A DNA stretch of 64,000 nucleotides. Source: Phoenix dactylifera. Lineage: Eukaryota; Streptophyta; Magnoliopsida; Arecales; Arecaceae. Position 1 is the first letter of the stretch. The number at the start of each line of letters is the position of its first letter. Under the pieces are notes generated by a model. The model did no database searches. It saw nothing but the letters and a program-made list of their open reading frames with translations, and was not told the DNA's origin. The translations under genes and the position numbers were made by a program. The stretch lies in the NCBI RefSeq assembly GCF_009389715.1, contig NW_024067667.1, positions 442,001 to 506,000 of the forward strand. Reading direction: 5' to 3'. Positions 24,829 to 36,236 of this stretch are shown here, in pieces.

Positions 24829-24859
<31 letters not shown>
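24829..24859. repeat. (GA)n microsatellite upstream of the C2 gene
   Basis: A run of about 15 GA units; on the gene's strand it is a CT tract in the 5' UTR or core promoter region about 370 bp before the start codon. CT tracts are common in plant 5' leaders. Confidence 0.9.
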
Positions 24860-24861
<2 letters not shown>

Positions 24862-24952
24862 CGGCTCCACTGAGAGGGAGGACAGAGGACCCACCATGGG
24901 CCCATCTCCCCTCGTCACCTCACCTCCCCTTTCTTTTCCTCCTCCTCCTTCT

Positions 24953-24960
<8 letters not shown>

Positions 24961-24984
<24 letters not shown>

Positions 24985-25215
24985 TTTAACAATCTTATTC
25001 GCGTAGCAGCTCTCACTAAACCTTTTTTCTGCCAGAGGATGTTCGATACTTTTTTTCATCTATGAAAAGCTCTACTTATAAATACTTTACACCAGCACCA
25101 TTAGATAGCGACTCTAAGAAAAAATCAAACAAAAAACAAACGGTCTCCTGGCGCTCGCGCATTTGGCAGGTGGATCAAAGCCTCATTTCACCGGCTACCA
25201 CCTCAATGGTCGCTT
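24961..25215 (-). mobile_element. SINE-like element, copy 1
   Basis: The segment GTAGCAG(C)TCTCACT...ATGTTCGAT shares order and sequence with 44385-44460. The right part (GGCTACCACCTCAATGGTCGC) matches the A-box end of the copy at 28545-28690. A poly(T) run at 24961-24987 sits where the poly(A) tail of a minus-strand SINE would be. It lies about 500 bp upstream of the C2 gene start, on the same strand. Confidence 0.5.
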
Positions 25216-25815
25216 CACCCCCCTCCTCCAGCACCAACTTTTGCTTTAGCTGTGTCGTACACGGGCGCACGCACGCAAACGGTGTGGAAACTGGAAAGCA
25301 GGAGAGGAAGAGAGAGATGGCTGGGTCCTGAAGGAAATGAGGACGTGGGCTCCCGCGTAGAGAAAGGACAGGGTTTGTCGGTGAAGTGAGAGGTAGAAGG
25401 ATTCTGTTGAATAAATATACTGTTATTGTGATCTTTAACCAATTCCGTCAGTGTCTCACCTGCTGTCCGCATTAAACGACGGGGGTGGGGCGGCGGTTGG
25501 TTGCGCAAGGCGTCACGCACACAACGCTGGATACTAGAATCCTTGGTGAATGGTTTTAGTCTTCAATGTTTGGGCCCACCACAACCACTTGATTGAAGTG
25601 GGAAAGTTCCAGTGGGGTTTGGACCTGGAGTGCATGTCCCTAGATCATAATTAGATGCCAAATAATGTCATCCAAGAGAAATCTTTTTGTTACTTGTTAT
25701 TATACCCTCAAAAAGAGAGATGAAAGTGGTCTCTAAGGCTAGCCCTAAAATACTATTTAATATCAACACCCAAATTCAGTATTAAATTATGGATTGAATC
25801 CTTTCTGGCACCATT

Positions 25816-25925
25816 TGTTACAATTTAAAATTTCATTCAAAAATACTAGCTAGAAAATATTATTTAAATTTTTTAATTATATATACTAGGTAGAAGATAA
25901 ATACATATTAGTACGTACCCTTATA
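25816..25925 (-). mobile_element. TRIM family A remnant
   Basis: Begins TGTTACAATTTAAAATTTCA and keeps the ACTAGCTAGAAAATATTATT segment seen in the LTRs at 3439 and 14412. It is preceded by a degenerate GGCACCATT in place of the primer-binding site. Only one terminal repeat is evident. Confidence 0.5.
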
Positions 25926-25934
25926 ATTAATTTG

Positions 25935-27300
25935 AGATTTACCAATTGATCCAATTTTTTTTATCCAAGGCGACGGAGGAAGCGTGAGTCATAAGTTAGC
26001 TTAATTAAGCAACCATGCAGGATGAATGGATTATAAACTAATGCGTATATGCTTGCATATTATGATTGGTACGTGCACGCGCATTCGCGTGGTATTTGAA
26101 GGGCTGAGGGGTAAATTTTTATAAAATTTTGCATCTTTATCAATAGAAGGACACACCAAGAGGCGTGCGGATCGCTCTTCATTAATTTATGGTATATTAT
26201 GATGGCAGGACAGAACTAGTGGACTCTGATTGATTTGTTTGAAGGAGAGATCATGAAAAGTAGAGTAGACCTTTTGTATGAAACTCTATCAAAACTTCAA
26301 GAGGGTAGATGCAATTGCCCACTTTGAGACACTTATTGTCTAAGAAGTCAAATGATTATTAGAGAAATCATTTTCTTTGATGTCATCAGCTTCCCTTAAT
26401 CAAGGTTGGTTGCTAAGGTTGATGTAACCACTATACCAAAGGTTTATCTTCAAATAGGAGAGATTGATGGTTATGGGTGGATATAGTGGACCACTAATAT
26501 TAGAGGGGGGAAAAAACCTTGACAAAAGTTAAGGGCAAGTAGTTACATGAAAAATTGACTAAGTAATGCAGTTGGAAGAATGGAAGAATATCTACAAGAT
26601 AATTAATATTTCTAATGGGCTAATATTGACAGGGGATTTCAAACTAAAAGGCCCAACTAAGTAAGATTTCGGTCTAGTAATCAGAATATTAAGTGCCTCA
26701 TGTGGTATTGAACTTTTGCAAGAGTTACATATTAAAATCTTAGAAGAAAATAAAATATTAAATGGAGTTTATCCTAGAAGTATATCTGTTAGCACCATTG
26801 CCATGTGCATTTGAAGATTCAGAATTATGATGCAGCATGGTTTAAATTCCCCTGGGGCTTTCATTTAAAAATCAGTGTTTGAACCATTTGTTTTTTTAGT
26901 TCCAAACTAACACATCCATTTTGGTGTACCAAATTAGGCTTGAAAGAAACTAAATTAAGTCTCTGTTCTTCAGTAGCACTTGAATCATTATTGATGGCAC
27001 TTTGAAGAGTGCATGAAAAACAACTCTTTTCCATACAAACAAGATGCAATATTTTCTGCTTATATCATGATTTGGGAAAATAATCAACTGGAAAATTGTT
27101 TCAGATTTAATGGTCTTTTAGTCCCTGGTTATTGGGGTATGTCCTATTAGTTTGTTGTAATGGTTTCATGAATTTTCTGTAATGAAATAACAACATGAAA
27201 TTAAAAATATAATTTTGACAGTAGTATTACGGCTTACAATTTTTTTTTTAAGAAAAGAGTATTAATGTGAAATGCAAATCATTCGTACATGCACGATAAA
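25935..27300. other. Intergenic DNA, no gene seen
   Basis: AT-rich sequence with no recognisable coding or RNA feature. Confidence 0.5.
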
Positions 27301-27303
27301 ATA

Positions 27304-27735
27304 GAATAAATACCCTTCTAAAAATTTAAATTTTTATAAATACCTCTTTAAAATTTAAATTTATTTTTGTGCTCTCATAAAACACTATTTTTGCACAAAT
27401 TTCCCTAATATAACTATTTTTCTAACACTGTTAATAAATATACCATATTTATTTTAATTAAAAATAAAATAAAATTTTGAAATTACTTTTTTGTCCTTCA
27501 TCGCGATTGCTTTATAAATGTTTCTTTTGCACATATACCCATTAAGAGTATTTTAGTCCTTTTAATTTGAAACCGTTAATTTTTTAATGGCTTTAGATGG
27601 TGCACGTACATATGCAAAAATAAGGATAAAAAAAGAGTAAAATAGCAAAATAAGCGTTTTATGAGAGTATACATGCAAATATTAATTTTGGAAGAGTATT
27701 CATACAAAATTCTATATTTAGAAGGGTATTCATGA
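27304..27735. mobile_element. Non-autonomous element with long terminal inverted repeats (MITE-like)
   Basis: The left end reads AATACCCTTCTAAA and continues through TACTCTCATAAAACACT-like sequence. The right end is its imperfect reverse complement (ATGAGAGTATACATGC ... TTTAGAAGGGTATTCATG), giving arms of about 90-100 bp around a core of about 240 bp without coding capacity. A related TATGTACTCTCATAAATTT segment occurs near 40665. Superfamily and exact borders are undetermined. Confidence 0.6.
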
Positions 27736-28544
27736 AAAAAATCCAAAAATAATAATAATAATAAAGGTCTCATGCTGATGGCTGCTTCACCCTGATTTAT
27801 TATCAACAAGCAATGGAAATAACCCACCTAGTATAATAATAGGATAATTTAGCCAAAGACAATACCCTTATATGATCCAAATATTTAGCATTGGTTCTGT
27901 AGTCTCAGGGTGAAAGCCTTGAAAGATAAGAGAACTACCCTTAACTGTTCTCTGGTTGCAGGATCAATCAAATTGCCTTAAATGTCAATTTCTGGAGGTG
28001 GCTGGAAAGAGTAGGTAAAGAGGATCTGTGTAAATTCCAATTTGACAAAGGCATAATATGTAGTATTAAAAAAAAAATGTGCAAGCATCCAGAGCCTTAC
28101 CCATAAGTTAAAAAATGGCATATCAAATATATTCTGAAGAAAAAAATCGAGCCGTTACACCATGACCTAATGAACAAAGAGAGTTTTTTTTTCCTCAAAA
28201 TCTGACAATTTCAGAATAGATATTTGATCACCATAAGGTGGTTTTTGAATTTAAATTTATGAAAATATTTTTAATATTTGAGACAAAGGGAGGGAAACCC
28301 ACGGAGATCAAAATTTTGTGGAACCATCTGAGAACCAAAAAAACCTAAAATGTTGTGGTAGGTGGTGCGACCATAAAGCATGCCCTACTTCATTAAATTC
28401 TTGAAAACAAATTTGATGAAAAGAATAAACAAGGGAAAATAATAAACTCCTAAATTCTACCAACTGGAATCAGCTATGTGAATCCTTTTTCAGCTTTTGT
28501 GGATTTTAAGAGATATGATAGCTTGAAGTTTGTTGTTACCAGAT

Positions 28545-28690
28545 AGCGACTCCACCGGGTGAGCCAGACGGAGGGCATCCGATCTCTACATTTAATCGAC
28601 GCCTGCGCATTTCGAATCTAGGCCACTCCGGTGGAATCAAAGTTCTGTTCCCACTGTGCTACCACCTCAGTGGCCCTGTCCCTCTTATCT
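28545..28690 (-). mobile_element. SINE-like element, copy 2 (tRNA-type A and B boxes)
   Basis: On the minus strand an A-box-like TGGTAGCACAGTGGG (28664-28650) is followed about 35 bp later by a B-box-like AGATTCGAA (28619-28611). The following CGCAGGCGTCGATTAAATG segment also occurs in the copy at 44333-44640. The 3' end is not delimited and no poly(A) tail is seen here. Confidence 0.55.
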
Positions 28691-28974
28691 CTCAATGAAC
28701 ATAGCCCAGTATAATGTGGATCCGACTTCTTTTTGAATCCTTCATCAGCAAGGTAAAAGGTTTAATTAGTTGAAGGGTAATAATGATACAATGGAGGTTA
28801 AGACAAGTGACTGGCTCCTAAACCATCTTTTTCTCTTGACCTCATCTAAAATAATTTTACGATCTACAAGATTTGAGAAGAGGATGGAAAATCGACAAAG
28901 AAATAATAAGAATTGTCAAGGGGAAAGGACAGGGTTGAGAAACTTTTCGATTTTGGACTCACTTGGTTAAAAAA

Positions 28975-29700
28975 AAATGTGGTCAACAAAACAAATTAGA
29001 TATGCCCCATATTTGATTTGAGTTTTTAAAAGATAAAAATAAATACGCAGCTTTTTTGTGAGAATAAAATTTTTATTTATCATAGAAAAGAAAAATCTAT
29101 GTAAGATATAGAAAAAATTAATTCCCACCAGCCGAAAATAAATATAATTTTTTTAAAAAATACCCTTAAGATTTTAGATTGAATGGGATAAGGTTTTTTT
29201 TAATTAAAAGTATAACATATATTTTAAATAATTTTCCAGCAAAATAGATGCTCAACTAAATATAAATCACTCTGTAATGTGTCACTTTTCTATTATTAAT
29301 TAAACATGCAAAACCTATATTTTTAGATTTCATACACTCAAGCATCAGCTTCTTAAAAAAAATATTTCAGTAAGAAAAAATTCTTCTCATGAACGAAACG
29401 AGTCCTTAGTAAAAGCAAAATATGACAAAAAATTTACTTTATCCTTTATTTTTCCTCCTCCTGCAAAATAATGACGACTATCACCTATGTCAAGCATGGC
29501 TATTATTCTTCCACCAAAGTATTTTAGATTTTTCTATGGTGCAAATTGAGAAACGTACAATTGGTACAACTAACTTCGAAAAAATAATACGGAATTTCCG
29601 GTCCAAAAAAATAACTTTACAACTATTTTCAATTGAAGCTGACTAAAATGTTTTAGCAGCAAATATTATAATTGGCTTTTGCGATGACGAGGGTTATATA
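28975..29700. other. Intergenic DNA, no gene seen
   Basis: AT-rich, no recognisable feature. Confidence 0.5.
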
Positions 29701-29727
29701 TGTATATGGGTTACTAATTATATATAT

Positions 29728-31596
29728 TGGGCCCATATTGGGCTGAAGTCGGTAAGCGCAACCGACTTCAATATAATTTTTTCTTAAAAAAAAAAACAAA
29801 AAGTGATCGGAATAGAAGAACCTCATTTTTCTGTCCGATTCGTCGGCCGTCGAGTAGATAAAGCCGTGGAGTCGTAACCGGTGACGATTCCACGAGGTCG
29901 TTCGAACGGCCACGACGAACGACCAGTCTTATCCGTCGTTTCTAAGCTTTTTTTTTAATCCTCCTTCTCCATCGCGTTTGATTCATTACCGAGCCTTCCC
30001 CCTTCTTCTTCCTTCTCTCCGGTGGTTGTTGTGCTGTCGTAGCCGAGCATCGCCATCCAAATAGCCCGGGTTCCTCCCTCTCTAACATCCCCTGTCTCCT
30101 CTGTTCCGAGATCTATTACCTTCTTTCTGTCAGAATCCGCCGCCATTGGTCGAATCCGCCGTTACCGCCGCTCGCCGGTCAGTCCCTTGCTCCTTCTTCG
30201 TGGTCCCTTGGTCGAGGAAACCGCCACCGAGGCAGCTAGAGGCACTGCCCCCCTTTGCCTCCATTGCCATGTTCTCTGTGCACGCGGCCGAAGCGCCAAT
30301 GCACATCATGGGCCGTGGCCACCTTGCCGGAGATCCGTGTCGCCCTCATCCTCTCTCTATGTAGGGATTAAATGATCAACATCGGAACTGAGCCTTCACT
30401 GTCCTCCCTCATGTTCGGTCCATTCCTGGTGGCTGCTACAGCCGCCGACATCCCGCCGCCACGGCATGGCTGCAGCATCTTCTCCTTTTAGGTTTTTGGA
30501 TGATTTTTCTGATGGGTGAATTTCAAGAGATTTTAGAGTGGAAATAGTAAGATACCTCTGCCCCTAATGTGTTTAACCATACACATTATATGGTCTACAT
30601 TATTTAGAAATTAATTTATTTCTAATATATTTCAATTAAATATTGTATGCATGTTGTGTGAAATTGAATCGTAAAATATTGGATCAAGTATGATATGATT
30701 TACTTAGGCATGAATCATATTTTATTGCATCAATAAATATATTGATATCGTATATATTCTTATTTTGCTGCTCTCTAGTCTGACTATGATCACACTAGTT
30801 TAGGATCTAGTCTCCTTCCGGATCTCCAGTGGGGCGATTACTGGCGCATACTGGTTAACGACGTATTGTAGTTAGGAACTAGTTTTCTTTCGAGCCTAGC
30901 TAGTCGGGGTTAATCATTGATACATACTAATGAAAGCACTTTTTTCATGTGATTTTAGAAGTAGTTATTTTCTAGGCCTCCAATGGGGCAATCACCAACG
31001 TATGACTGGTAGACAGCATGTTGCAGTCAGGATCTAGTCTCTTTTAAAACTTGCCACAGGCCAATTGTGGCCATAGTCGTAAAGACTAAGAGAGTGAGAG
31101 AGAGTAGTCCACCCATGGTTGATTTGAAAAGTTATTTTGGACAAATACATTATATATCTTCAAATCTATGTTGATAGACTTGATATGTTTATTGGCATGT
31201 TTTTATATATAGAAAAAGCATACAAACTGAAAATTTATTTTTCTTGCAGAATAACTTGTTCTTACTAGAGGTTTTCGTAACTTACTGGGCTGTGAAGCTT
31301 ATTATTTCTCTTCTAATATTTTTACAAATGTAGCCGAGTAGAAGGTGCTTGAGATCGAGCAATGAGAAGCTTACAGTTTAGAGAACATTGGCGGGTATTT
31401 TTAGAAATAATTTGATATATTTTTAACTAGTAAATATAGGCTATTCTTTTGAATAAATGCATTAATTTATTTATCTCTACCATTGTCTACTTTTGGAATC
31501 ACATGTATATGAATGGAAAGGCAGGCTTTGCATGTCCTGTGGGGTTTAACCCTAAGGATGTGCGGCCGTCTGTCACGTGCTCGGCTCAGGCCATCA
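29728..31596 (+). mobile_element. Large LTR-like segment (probable old solo LTR)
   Basis: It resembles the solo LTR at 36237-38604 read on the other strand. It starts TGGGCCC, passes through a GC-rich leader, then a diverged tandem repeat (GGATCTAGTCTC...CTCCAGTGGGGCGATTACTGG at about 30805 and 30970), then TTACTGGGCTGTGAAGCTTATT at about 31283. It ends with GTGCGGCCGTCTGTCACG...GGCCATCA, like the other LTR's GGCCGTGTCACG...GGCATGACA. No target-site duplication was found, so the borders are approximate. Confidence 0.45.
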
Positions 31597-32256
31597 GGTC
31601 AGAATATGATATGCATAATAGGTTGTTCTAATCAATCATCTATTTACATCCCTGACTTGATTAGTCAAATAATATGGCTTCTTAGACATGATAATTGGTT
31701 TAGGTAGCAGATTGCTTAGTGGGTGCAAACTATTGCTTCAAGCTCCTTTGGTTTGTTTGTTGGTTGCCAATGCTATAGATTTTTACCCTTAATCAGAGAA
31801 AGTGCTAGCTATTTAAGTTGGTAAGCTTGCAGTTGGGACAAGAAATGTAGCTTTCGCACGAAAGAATGACTCATTTTGCTCTGCATGAATCATAGTTGGA
31901 ACATGCAAGGGATGCTTGGAGATTGTGCATATAGATGAATGAAGACTTGGAGTATTTTAAGATCTATGTAGGTTGCAACCCAAAAGTGAAAAAAGATTAA
32001 TTATTTATTCATTCAAAAGATACAATCCGAACCCTCATAGTTGTACCACAATTTTTAGCCGATGCTAATTCTAACAGTTATTCAACATTCAACTGCAATG
32101 CACGTTACAAACATTAATATAACTAATATTATCTGCTAGAGGGGCAATATTTCTGCGGATTCACTTGCTATTAGGAAATGATTAATAAATGCTCCCATGG
32201 AGCAATTCATGGTTACCTTCATTTCAGCAGTGCGAGAAATAAGTGCGGGACAATTA

Positions 32257-32310
32257 GTCCCACATCGGTTACCGTAGAAAAAGGAGGGCGCTGGGGGTTC
32301 AATATAAGGA
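32257..32310 (+). promoter_or_regulatory. U1 snRNA promoter: USE and TATA
   Basis: The plant upstream sequence element RTCCCACATCG is present exactly (GTCCCACATCG, 32257-32267). A TATA-like ATATAAGG starts 34 bp after it (32302) and lies about 31 bp before the U1 5' end. A USE-TATA gap of about 33-34 bp is the arrangement used by plant RNA polymerase II snRNA genes; polymerase III snRNA genes have about 10 bp less. Confidence 0.9.
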
Positions 32311-32332
32311 GGCGGAGCCCGTGGGTTGATCC

Positions 32333-32493
32333 ATACTTACCTGGACGGGGTCAATGGGCGATCAATAAGGCCCATGTCCTAGGCCCGCGGTCCACATTGC
32401 ACTTGGTGGGAGCGCTGGTCTACCATCTCCCCAAGTGGGAGAGTGGACGTCATAATTTGTGATAGCGGGGGTACGCGCTCGCGCGGCCCCTAC
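32333..32493 (+). ncRNA. U1: U1 spliceosomal snRNA
   Basis: The 5' end ATACTTACCTGG is the U1 sequence that pairs with 5' splice sites. Stem-loop I follows (GGGC-GATCAATAAG-GCCC), then stem-loop II with loop ATTGCACTT, stem-loop III (CATCTCCC/GGGAGAG), the Sm site AATTTGT at 32454-32460, and a 3' stem GGGG...CGCGCTCGCGCG...CCCC. Length about 161 nt is normal for plant U1, and the upstream promoter is correctly placed. One oddity is the loop I, which binds U1-70K: the family consensus is GAUCAYGAAG and the G at position 7 is T here, so this may be a variant or ageing copy. A clear plant 3' box was not recognised downstream. Confidence 0.92.
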
Positions 32494-33039
32494 CCAATTC
32501 TTACCCTAAATTATTTTGGAAGTTGGTGGTGATATATAGTTATATGAATATGAATGTAAATTTTTGCATGTTTTAATGTTTGATTTATATGAAATTCATA
32601 CAGAATAGGTTATTTGCATGGTACAAACTTTATTTGTTACATGTTAAGCATGATTAAGATACATGATGGCAATATGACATGCATGGATAATCCATAGAGC
32701 AGTGCATTGGCAATTAACCATTTTGGCCACATGTGCCCTTCAATTGTGGATAAACTATGGTCATCTCCATAGTGAGATTTTTGGTAGCATACTAGATATA
32801 CATCGCACCCATTTTTCGTTATTATAACTACTAAGGATTAAAAACACATAATTAAATGTTTTGAGGAAATGGAAGCATCTAACAAGGATAAGAGATAGAC
32901 TAACATATATTTGCATGACAGCTATGGATAAATTTTTATGGTTAATTATTTGAGGGTGCAAGAGTGTTAAACTTTAGGGTTGGAGAATGAATTAATCAAA
33001 ACATAATGTAGTACTCCATTTGAAAAAGGTATGTGGTCT

Positions 33040-36000
33040 AGTGAGTGAGGGAGGCGCGGCGGGCATTGGAATCCTGATGCCCTGTCTAGGGAACCACGAT
33101 GGAGGGTGGCAGGGCGGCGAGGACTGACGACGGCGCACCATTTGAGGCGAAGGGAGTTGGAGGAGAGGTAGGTGCTGAGATTTTGTGCTACAGAGTGGCA
33201 TTTCCTCGAACATCTGGCGGGCGACACCAATGACAAACTACGGAGTGACATTGCCGGCCGGAGCGGAGGCTAATATGGGGCGGGGCAGGCATGCGACCAC
33301 AAGGGGCAGGGCAGGTCCGGGGATGACGGGGTCGACTCCGACGTGGTCAGTAGTGGCACAGGGAGCTCCTCAGCGACCGATTTGGACCACCTAGCGCATT
33401 ATGGTAGAGGAACCGGCGGTAATCCAAAGTCATTTCCCCGATGTGCTGCAGCTGCCAACCGATAGGGTGTCAAAGGCCTAGAGCGCCTGGGAGTCAAGGG
33501 CGGTGCTCATCCGAAGCCTGGGGAGACGCATGTTGGCGGAATGGGTGGCGCACGAATTTCGAGCGCGGGGTAAACTCGACTATGAGGTCGAGTATGTCCC
33601 GATGGCGGAGGAGGTGACAACGCTCCAGTTCCAAAATGAGGGCGACCGCGTGGCGGCGTTGGCTGGTGGGCCATGGCAGGTGGCTAGCCAGCTGCTGGCC
33701 GTGGAGGAATGGAGGCCGGACTTTCATGACTCATTTTCTGGAGAGCTTTGGTTTTCACCCTCTATGATTCAGCGGTGTATCTAATCCCCGTCCTTTGCCA
33801 TTTTGGTGAATGGATCCCCCCTGCAGTTCTTTGAGTCTTCGGTCGGGTTGAGGCAGGGATGTCCCTTGTCACCGATTCTACTCATCATTTGTGTCAATTA
33901 CTTGTCTAGAGTGCTCCGCCGTGCCATAACACTGCAGGAGGTGGAGGCCTATAGTACGACACCGGATTCGACTCAAATCTCGCACCTGCTTTTTGCTGAT
34001 GACTGCTTATTGTTAGCCCAAGCGATCGGATGGTCGACTTAGGATATTCGGAGAATTCTGAGGGAGTACTATGCGGTCTCTACTCAGCAGGTCAATCTGG
34101 CGAAGTCAGCCATCTGCTTTAGCTTGAAGATCCACCTAGGGGTGAAGACGGCAGTCACTGGCATCCTAGAGATTGGGGAGCAAGAGAGCACTCTGAGTTA
34201 TTTAGGAGTCCCGATCACTAGCAAACATCTACGCAGGACGGAGTGCGCTCATATGGAGCAGGGCATTAGGCGCAAACTAGAGAGCTGGCAGGCGAGTGTT
34301 CTATCTACGATGGGCAGAGTTATCCTAGTATGCTCAATACTGAGCTCAATCCATGTCTATTTGCTATCCTATACTATGGTGCCGCTTGCAGCGCTACGGT
34401 GTATAGAGCGATAGTTTAGGTGTTTTCATTGGGGGTGACATGGGGGCAGAAGTGGTGTTCATCTGCTGGCCTGAGAGATCATCTATCAACTGACCAGCAG
34501 TGGAGGATTGGGAGTCCACTCCTTGACCGAGCGATGGGAGATCCTTGCGACCAGATTAGTAGCTAGATTTCTTCTGGAGTCGGGATGTCTCTGGGGTACC
34601 TTGATGAGAGCTAAGTATGGGGATCCGCTCGACCCAGCTTTCTTCAATACTAGCCATCATAGTTATTTCATCTAGAGAGAGATCTACATCTGCGCTCCGG
34701 TGGTCTCACCGGAGATCAGATGGTAGATCGGTGATGGTCGAGCTATTGACGTCTTGGAGGCCAGTTGGCTCTCTAAGGTGCCACTTCGCAGCTGGCCTAC
34801 CCTGATCGACGTTGGATGCCTGGAGGGGCGTAAAGTCCGTGACTTGTTTACCCCCGGCGGGCGGGCGAGTGATGAGGACCTTGTCCGACGGGCTTTCAAG
34901 GAGTAGTTGGTCGAGCAAGTCCTATCTCTGTCGATTCCTACTGTGGAGGCTGCGGATAGGAGGGTATGAAGCATGACCAGAAGGTCAGAGGTGAAGGCCC
35001 GAGACTTAGTCTGGGTGGTTAAGAGTTCTCCAGCTCAATAGATTGAGGGAGGCTGTATCTGGAGGCTTCGCATTCACCCACGAGTCGCCTTATTCGTCTA
35101 GAAGGTGGTTTGGGGTTGCTTGTCCACTAGAGGCATGCTGGCCTGACAAGGGATGCATATTTCTTCTGAGTGCTCAAACTGTCCGGAGGTGGAGGAGTCC
35201 ATTTTCCATGTCATCATCGGATGCCCAAGGACTGCGCAGATCTGGGCATGCGTCTCGGGCCCCCACGACCCTCAGCAGTGGTCGTCGTCAACTGAGGACT
35301 TCCTGCTCTTCTTGGAGACTTCATTGAAGAGGCCAAGTCTGGAGCGACCGAGGATTAGGGCTGCCTACCTAGCTTACCACTATTGGCTAGATAGGAATGC
35401 TCGGATCTTCAAAGACAACAGAGTGCATTTGAAGTCAATAGCGGATATGGCTCTTCTTCATACAGCAGAGGTCACCCATGCCGCCATGCCGTCATCCCTT
35501 GGGATGGCCAGAGAAATCTGGGACTCCCCTCTTGATCCTGCAGCGTCCAAGACCGTATTGGTCTCTTAAGAGCCTCCACCCCTGGCTTTCTCAAGGTGAA
35601 TTTCGATGGTAGTGTTGGCGAGAGATGGTGTATTGGAGGTGTGGGTTCGTCATCAGAGACCACAATACCAGACTGATAGCGGCTAGAGACCGGCAGATCT
35701 TTGACACGTCTGTAGTTGGTGCTGAGCTCAGTGTTGCATAGGAGGGAGTCACCTATGCGAGGTGAGTGCTGGGGACGGACCGCATTCTGCTTAAGGGAGA
35801 CTCGGTCACGGTGATTGAGTGGATCCAGGGTTAGAGACTCGACGCTGGTTCTAGACCGCTGCTACACAATATTCGTAGGCTCTTAGATGAGTGTGGACTC
35901 TCGTGAGTCACACATATTTATAGGGAGGCGAACAACATGGCTGATTGGGTGGCCTCATTCGTGGCTCACCATTCTGAAGGTTTCACTTGGGTTGACCACA

Positions 36001-36095
36001 TATCGGTGCCTCACCCTCCGTGTTATCCTTTTTTTTAATTTTGTTGGTTGCACCCACGCCCGGCGTGTGTGAGCTGCTGTTGTACCAAAAAAAGA
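33040..36095 (+). mobile_element. Non-LTR retrotransposon (LINE), internally deleted and decayed
   Basis: In order: an ORF1-type DUF4283 region (33503-33760, LIRSLGRRMLAEWVAHEF...GGPWQVASQLLAVEEWRP); then directly the later reverse-transcriptase motifs (SSVGLRQGCPLSP and the catalytic FADD at 33989-34000); the RT thumb (SYLGVPITSKHLRR); a zinc-binding zf-RVT segment (about 35150-35240, HVIIGCPRTAQIW); and an RNase H domain (about 35595-36000, NFDGSVG...ADWVASFVAHH) broken by stops. The endonuclease and N-terminal RT are missing. Numerous stops and frameshifts interrupt it. A short A-rich tail (CCAAAAAAAGAAGAAG) ends it near 36095. Intact members insert copies by target-primed reverse transcription; this one is dead. 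The 5' border is approximate. Confidence 0.88.
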
Positions 36096-36236
36096 AGAAG
36101 CACATAGCAAGAAAATTATGTTCAAAAACAATTATCTCACAACACCATCTTGATCTTGGTAAAAGTGTTGCAATTACTTTCACTTGTATGAGGGCCGACC
36201 TTGATAATTTTAATAATATGACACCCTTATGATTAT

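Noticed and set aside
32178-32462. 94-codon frame
   Set aside because: It is the U1 snRNA gene and promoter read as protein.
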